The position numbers were made by a program, and so were the translations under genes. Shown in pieces: positions 60,058 to 64,000 of a stretch of DNA of 64,000 nt. The notes beneath the pieces were generated by a model. That model was not told the DNA's origin. It made no database searches and saw nothing but the letters and a program-made list of their open reading frames with translations. Origin of the DNA: Streptomyces jumonjinensis (lineage in GTDB: Bacteria; Actinomycetota; Actinomycetes; Streptomycetales; Streptomycetaceae); the NCBI RefSeq assembly GCF_009600885.1, contig NZ_VCLA01000121.1:42143-106142 (forward strand), in the 5' to 3' direction. Position 1 is the stretch's first letter, and each line of letters opens with the position of its first letter.

Positions 60058-60090
60058 GCCGGGGACCGGTCGTGAAGACCGGTCCCCGGC
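60058..60090. terminator. Terminator after the PBP gene
   Basis: A 13-bp perfect stem (GCCGGGGACCGGT and complement) with a 7-nt loop lies 31 bp past the PBP stop. Short CGTGTCCCGCGC-type repeats lie just beyond (59990-60050). Confidence 0.85.
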
Positions 60091-60121
60091 GCGTCGGAGC
60101 CCGTTTCCCCCGGGCCGGGGA

Positions 60122-61615
60122 TCACTTCTGAAGGACGGCCTCCATCACACTGCGCGCGATCGGCGCGCCCAGCCTGCCGCCGGAGATGTCCGAGCGGGAG
60201 ATGTCCATCTCGGTGGGGTCGATGAAGACGGCCACCGCGACCGAGTCGCCCGCGTCGTTCTTCCCGTACGAGACGAACCAGCCGTACGGCACCTGGTCCT
60301 TGACGTCCACGCCGCGCTGCGCGGTACCGGTCTTGCCGCCCACCGTGACGCCGTCGATCAGGGCCCGCTGCGCGCTGCCCTCCTTGGCGGTGTACTCCAT
60401 CATGTCCTGGACCTTCTGGACCGTGCCCTCGGAGATCGCCTGGCTCATCTGCCGGGGCTCGTTCTTCTCCAGGGTGCTGAGGTCGGGACCGCGCAGCTCG
60501 TCGACGATGTACGGCTGCATCAGCTTGCCGTCGTTGGCGATCGCGGCGGTCACCATGGCCATCTGCATCGGAGTGCTGGTGAGGCTGCCCTGCCCCATGC
60601 CGGTCAGCGCGGTTCCCGGCTTGTCCAGGCCCTTCGGGTAGAGGCTCTTGGTGGCGAGCATGTCGCCGAACTCTTCCGAGTAGACGTCCTTGTTGAAGCC
60701 GAACTTCTCGGCCGTCTCACGCATCTTGTCCGGCCCGAGCTTGGCTGCCGCGTCGAGGAAGACGTTGTTGCAGGAGTACTGCATGGCGGTCTTCAGCGAC
60801 GCCTTGCCGCAGACGGCGTCTCCGGCCTCGCTGCCGATCCGGTTCGTGGAGAGGGGCAGCTGATAGGGCGACTCGGCCTCGGAGGGGGCGTCGATGTCGT
60901 CCACCACACCGTGCTCCAGCGCGGCGACGGCCGTGAGGATCTTGAAGGTGGAGCCGGGCGGATAGGTCTCGCGCAGCGGCCGGTTGGCCATCGGCTTGCC
61001 CTTCTTGCCCTTCTTGTCCACCAGCGACAGATACCGGTCGCCCTCCTTGAAGGTGTTCCCGGAGAACTCGGAGGGGTCGTAGGACGGCGTGGACACCAGC
61101 GCGAGCACCTTGCCCGTCTTGGGGTCCAGGGCGACGACCGCGCCGCGCGCGTCGAGATCCTTGAGCCCCTTGTATCCGGCCTTCTGCGCTTTGGAGTCGA
61201 TGGTGGTGATCACATCGCCGCCGCGCCGCTTCTCCGCGGTGAGCATGCCGGTGAACTGCTGGAAGGCGAATCGGTCGTCCTGCCCGCTGAGCACGCTGTC
61301 GTAGGTCTTCTCCAGCAGGGACATGCCCTGGGCCTGGGAGGCGTAGCCGGTGACCGGCGCGTACAGCGGTCCGTCCTTGTAGGTGCGCTTGTACTGGAAC
61401 TCCATGCCGGGGTCCGACTTGGAGCCGGTGATCGGCGAACCGTCCACGACGATGTTCCCGCGCGGGGTCGAGAACTGCTCGATCTTCACCCGGCGGTTCT
61501 TCTCATGGGCGGAGAGCTCCTCGCTCTCGACCAACTGGAGCCAGTTCGTGCGCAGCAACAGCGCCAGCACCAGGAAGCCGCAGAAGACAGCTATATGCCG
61601 CAACGGCCTGTTCAT
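60122..61615 (-). CDS. Class B penicillin-binding protein (transpeptidase)
   Basis: A 497-residue membrane-anchored peptidoglycan transpeptidase. An N-terminal anchor (HIAVFCGFLVLALLLRTNWL), a dimerisation domain with RRVKIEQFSTPRGNI, and the transpeptidase domain with all three motifs: S-T-F-K in YPPGSTFKILTAVAAL, S-C-N in AMQYSCNNVFLDA and K-T-G in VGGKTGTAQRG. The short length and lack of PASTA repeats match PbpA-like enzymes. ATG 61615 has GGAGG nine bases upstream. In Streptomyces such PBPs work in polar growth or sporulation; which one cannot be told here. Confidence 0.92.
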   Translation of the reverse strand: MNRPLRHIAVFCGFLVLALLLRTNWLQLVESEELSAHEKNRRVKIEQFSTPRGNIVVDGSPITGSKSDPGMEFQYKRTYKDGPLYAPVTGYASQAQGMSLLEKTYDSVLSGQDDRFAFQQFTGMLTAEKRRGGDVITTIDSKAQKAGYKGLKDLDARGAVVALDPKTGKVLALVSTPSYDPSEFSGNTFKEGDRYLSLVDKKGKKGKPMANRPLRETYPPGSTFKILTAVAALEHGVVDDIDAPSEAESPYQLPLSTNRIGSEAGDAVCGKASLKTAMQYSCNNVFLDAAAKLGPDKMRETAEKFGFNKDVYSEEFGDMLATKSLYPKGLDKPGTALTGMGQGSLTSTPMQMAMVTAAIANDGKLMQPYIVDELRGPDLSTLEKNEPRQMSQAISEGTVQKVQDMMEYTAKEGSAQRALIDGVTVGGKTGTAQRGVDVKDQVPYGWFVSYGKNDAGDSVAVAVFIDPTEMDISRSDISGGRLGAPIARSVMEAVLQK

Positions 61616-61753
61616 CCGGTTCCAACCTCCTGCCAGTGGCACCGGAGTGCCCCGTGCTTATGCGCTCTCCTGAGATGAAGATGCGATGCGGCGGCGGGCG
61701 GTTGCGGTGGGTGCCCGGCGTCGTGTGTCCACTCCATCACATGAACCAGCCTC

Positions 61754-62812
61754 TCAGGTCCCGGCGGGGGACGGACCCCGGCCCCCGGTCCGGGGGGTCC
61801 CGGTGGTGGTCGCCGTCCCTGAAGTGTCGGCGATGTCGTGGATGTCGTCGGTATCGGCTGTGCCGGTTGTGCCGGCTGCGTCGTCGGTATCGACTGCGTC
61901 GTCGGTATCGACTGCGTCGTCGGTGTCGTCGGTGTCGGCTGTGTCGGCGTAGAGGCGGAACAGCCGCGGCCGTGGCCGGTCCCCGTCCGGGGCGTCCGGC
62001 GGCCGGCCGGGAAGCAGGGTCCAGCAGCGGTCCGCCAGCTCACGCGCCCGGCTCCCGGCCCAGGGCTGCGGCAGCAGCTCGGGCGGCAGCAGCGGATCGG
62101 GCTCCATGGCCCGGGTGAACTCGGCAGCGAGGGTGATCGCCATGGTCAGCCGCTCGGTCTCGGCCGGGGCCGCGCCCTCCTCCAGCCGGCCGAGCTGGGC
62201 CTGTGCGAGCGCGGCGAGGCGGTCGTAGCGCTCGGAGATCTCGGGGAGCGGCCAGAGCGCGGCGGCCAGCTCCCGTGGGGCGCGTACGGTGCCGACGCGT
62301 AGATCCTCGCTGGTGAGGAAGGTGACGGCGGGCAGCACGCCCAGCCGCTCCGCCGCGGCCTCGACATACTCCCCGACGGCGTTGGCGCTGACGTACAGAC
62401 CGCCCTGGACGGCCGCCGCGCCGAGCCCGAGCAGGGTGTCGCGCAGGGCGTCGCGGGCGGGGCGGGCCGACTCGGGGATGGCGAAGGCGAAGAGGCGCCA
62501 GACCCCGTCCCAGGGGGCCAGGCCGCGATCCTGCCGGTAGGCGTACCGCGTGAACTCCACGTTCGGCATCAGCGCTTCCGCGCCCTCGGCCGTGGCGCGC
62601 AGCAGGGCCTTGCGGCCCCGGCCCTCATGGGTGAAGCGGCCTTCGGCGACCAGGCGCTTGATGCAGAGACGTACCTGCTGATCGCTCATGCCCAGCGCGC
62701 CCGCGACCGAGTACAGCTCACCGGCGTCGACCGTGCCGTCCTCGCGGACGAGGGAGTGGACGACGAGCCGGGTGGGGATCTCGGGGGCGGGGACGGGGGC
62801 GGAGCCGGGCAT
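61754..62812 (-). CDS. PaaX-family transcriptional regulator with an acidic repeat tail
   Basis: A 352-residue protein. Winged helix: RLVVHSLVREDGTVDAGELYSVAGALGMSDQQVRLCIKRLVAEGRFTHEGRGRKALLRAT. The PaaX middle domain (PWDGVWRLFAFAIPESARPARDALRDTLLGLGAAAVQGGLYVSAN) and C-terminal domain follow. The last 70 residues are a Thr/Asp-rich repeat tail (TADTDDTDDAVDTDDAVDTD), encoded by a tandem-repeat stretch at 61840-61950. PaaX controls phenylacetyl-CoA catabolism in other bacteria, but no paa genes are near, so the ligand here is open. It is divergent from the DUF418 gene. Confidence 0.87.
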   Translation of the reverse strand: MPGSAPVPAPEIPTRLVVHSLVREDGTVDAGELYSVAGALGMSDQQVRLCIKRLVAEGRFTHEGRGRKALLRATAEGAEALMPNVEFTRYAYRQDRGLAPWDGVWRLFAFAIPESARPARDALRDTLLGLGAAAVQGGLYVSANAVGEYVEAAAERLGVLPAVTFLTSEDLRVGTVRAPRELAAALWPLPEISERYDRLAALAQAQLGRLEEGAAPAETERLTMAITLAAEFTRAMEPDPLLPPELLPQPWAGSRARELADRCWTLLPGRPPDAPDGDRPRPRLFRLYADTADTDDTDDAVDTDDAVDTDDAAGTTGTADTDDIHDIADTSGTATTTGTPRTGGRGPSPAGT

Positions 62813-63148
62813 GGGCCGAGCATAGACGGGGGTGGCGGGCGGGCGGCCGTCCGCTGCGAGGGGTGGGCGGGGCCGGTGGTGCCGGTGTCCGGGCCCGTAC
62901 GGATCACTCCCGGGCGATGGCCCGGTGCGTGGTGGTGGCGGCCCCGAAGCCCATCAGCCGTCGCGGTCAGGGGGGGCGTGCCGTGTGCACAGTACGGCCC
63001 GGCGACCCGCTCCTCGGCCCCCTCGGGCGCTCCGCGCCGGATCCGTACGGGCTGGTGTCGTCCGGCATCGCGAGCTCCCTCATTTTTCTATCAACTCCAA
63101 TACGTTCGTTTCATTGGTGATAGTTTCAAGGTCGATAGCGAGGAGGGG
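62813..63148. promoter_or_regulatory. Divergent promoter region with an AT-rich inverted repeat
   Basis: In this 336-bp gap between paaX-like and DUF418 genes, an AT-rich dyad stands out at 63088-63123: outer arms CTATCA (63088-63093) and TGATAG (63118-63123), inner arms CCAAT (63097-63101) and ATTGG (63113-63117). It is a candidate operator for the PaaX-like protein or another regulator. The remaining 270 bp show no gene. Confidence 0.6.
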
Positions 63149-63152
63149 ATGC

Positions 63153-63221
63153 ATGAACACGTCATCGGCACGACACCCACGGACGCCCCGGGCCCGGCGC
63201 AGGCGGGGGGCGGACGGATGA
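63153..63221 (+). CDS. Possible leader ORF coupled to the DUF418 gene
   Basis: AGGAGG (63141-63146) is spaced six bases before ATG 63153, which opens a 22-residue frame (MNTSSARHPRTPRARRRRGA, DG). Its TGA (63219-63221) overlaps ATG 63218 of the DUF418 gene as ATGA. Alternatively DUF418 translation starts at in-frame ATG 63149, but that is only two bases from the ribosome site. Confidence 0.35.
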   Translation: MNTSSARHPRTPRARRRRGADG

Positions 63222-64000
63222 CCCCGGCTACGGGCGGCCCGCCGCCCGCTCACCCGGCAGGCACCTCGGCGGGGATTCCAGCGGGCAGCGGTCCGGAAGC
63301 GGCTCCAGCGGCGGCCCCGGACCGGGCGCGGATCGTCCGGATGGACGCGCTCCGGGGCTTCGCGCTCCTCGGCATCCTGCTGGTGAACATCACCTATCTC
63401 GCCTCCGCCTACCACGGCACCGGCCTGGAGGACCCCGGCTTCGACTCGGCGCTCGACACCGGCGTGCGCTACGCGACGGCGATCCTCTTCGAGGCGAAGT
63501 TCTTCCTGCTCTTCTCCTTCCTCTTCGGCTACAGCTTCACCCTCCAGCTGAACTCGGCCGAACGCGCCGCCGCCCGCTTCACCCCGAGGTTTCTGCGCCG
63601 GCTCACGGCGCTCTTCGTCCTCGGCGTCTGCCACGCCGTCCTGCTCTTCCCCGGCGACATCCTGACGACCTACGCCGTACTCGGCCTGATCCTGCTCGCG
63701 GTCCGCCGAGTCCAGCCGCGCACGGCGGTACGGATCGCTGTGGCCCTGTTCGTCCTGACCGCCCTCGGCTACGCCCTGCTCGCCCTCGCCCAGCACCTCT
63801 CGGGCGGCGGCGGCCTCGACCCGGCCGCCACCGCCGACCGGGCCCGGGCGGCCACCGAGGCGCTGCGCGGCGACGCGGGCTCGGTGATCGGGGCCCATCT
63901 CCGGCAGCTCCCGGACGTGGTGTTCCTGCTCGTCTTCTTCCAGGCCCCAGCCGCGTTCGCCGCGTTTCTGCTCGGCCTGGCCGCGAGCAGACACGGCGTC
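63218..64000 (+). CDS. DUF418 integral membrane protein (partial, C-terminus beyond the window)
   Basis: The first 261 residues of a membrane protein: a disordered Pro/Ala-rich N-terminus, then RIVRMDALRGFALLGILLVN, a long periplasmic stretch with YHGTGLEDPGFDSALDTG, and further membrane helices (FFLLFSFLFGYSFTLQLNSA, LTALFVLGVCHAVLLFPGDI, YAVLGLILLAVRRVQ). The R-x-x-x-x-D-x-x-R-G-x-A-x-x-G-I start is diagnostic for the DUF418/YeiB group, of unknown function. ATG 63218 may be coupled to the leader ORF before it. It is divergent from the PaaX-like regulator. Confidence 0.85.
   Translation, partial: MTPATGGPPPAHPAGTSAGIPAGSGPEAAPAAAPDRARIVRMDALRGFALLGILLVNITYLASAYHGTGLEDPGFDSALDTGVRYATAILFEAKFFLLFSFLFGYSFTLQLNSAERAAARFTPRFLRRLTALFVLGVCHAVLLFPGDILTTYAVLGLILLAVRRVQPRTAVRIAVALFVLTALGYALLALAQHLSGGGGLDPAATADRARAATEALRGDAGSVIGAHLRQLPDVVFLLVFFQAPAAFAAFLLGLAASRHGV

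Noticed and set aside
59207..61678. An 823-codon plus-strand frame
   Set aside because: Antisense to the PH-like and PBP genes; no recognisable domain.

Overview
The window is very GC-rich actinobacterial DNA. It reads as Streptomyces chromosome: tandem SigB-family sigma factors matching sigF/sigN, TipAS-type MerR, GntR/HutC and SigE-family regulators, an SSI-type protease inhibitor, a DUF397/DUF5753 remnant, an actinobacterial SOS box and several leaderless start codons. Conserved chromosomal blocks alternate with short accessory islands that hold broken genes, regulators and toxin-antitoxin-like pairs.

Layout. 1-5.2 kb is an eroded mobile-element-like region: a secreted RCC1-repeat protein (cut by the window edge), a frameshifted tyrosine-recombinase remnant, a MerR/VOC resistance operon, two GntR regulators, a small membrane protein and an AT-richer segment with DnaA-box-like sequences. 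5.3-7.3 kb is a divergent MarR/MFS pair. 7.35-12.0 kb is an SOS-box-controlled dnaE2-type polymerase overlapping a degenerate Y-family (ImuB-like) gene. 12.1-15.3 kb holds a Ser/Thr kinase, a primase-polymerase and a small secreted protein. 15.4-21.9 kb has a ChsH2-ChsH1-Ltp2-like hydratase/retro-aldolase cassette, a DUF1906 protein, a SigE-family sigma factor and an acyl-CoA ligase. 22-26.8 kb has a giant PAS/receiver protein built like a hybrid histidine kinase but without the expected catalytic residues, and an SSI-type inhibitor.

27.1-31.5 kb starts with tRNA-Ser(GCU) and tRNA-Arg(ACG). It continues into a small island: an anti-sigma-like ATPase, a GntR regulator with GTGGC/GCCAC operators on three promoters, a DUF1152 protein, a HicA-like two-gene operon and a DUF5753/DUF397 remnant. 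31.7-40 kb holds DUF2797, an amidohydrolase, an orphan OmpR-type response regulator, two DHA2 efflux pumps with TetR or MarR regulators, and an F420/FMN-type oxidoreductase. 41-43.1 kb is sigN-like then sigF. 43.3-47.2 kb contains a Dabb protein, a VapBC-like pair and an AAA ATPase with a nuclease-like tail, ending at tRNA-Ser(CGA). 47.3-50.7 kb is housekeeping: tadA, its partner, upp, a LytR_C protein and a ParB-like protein. 50.8-64 kb has a HerA remnant, a secreted M28 peptidase, an HhH-GPD protein, a secreted HNH protein, a TetR/MFS pair with a His-rich pump, a BBE-type flavoprotein, a class B PBP, a PaaX-like regulator and the start of a DUF418 membrane protein.

Most transporters pair with an adjacent regulator and a visible inverted-repeat operator, so the window is rich in small self-contained regulatory modules. 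In-frame tandem-repeat expansions recur in linkers and tails of unrelated proteins.
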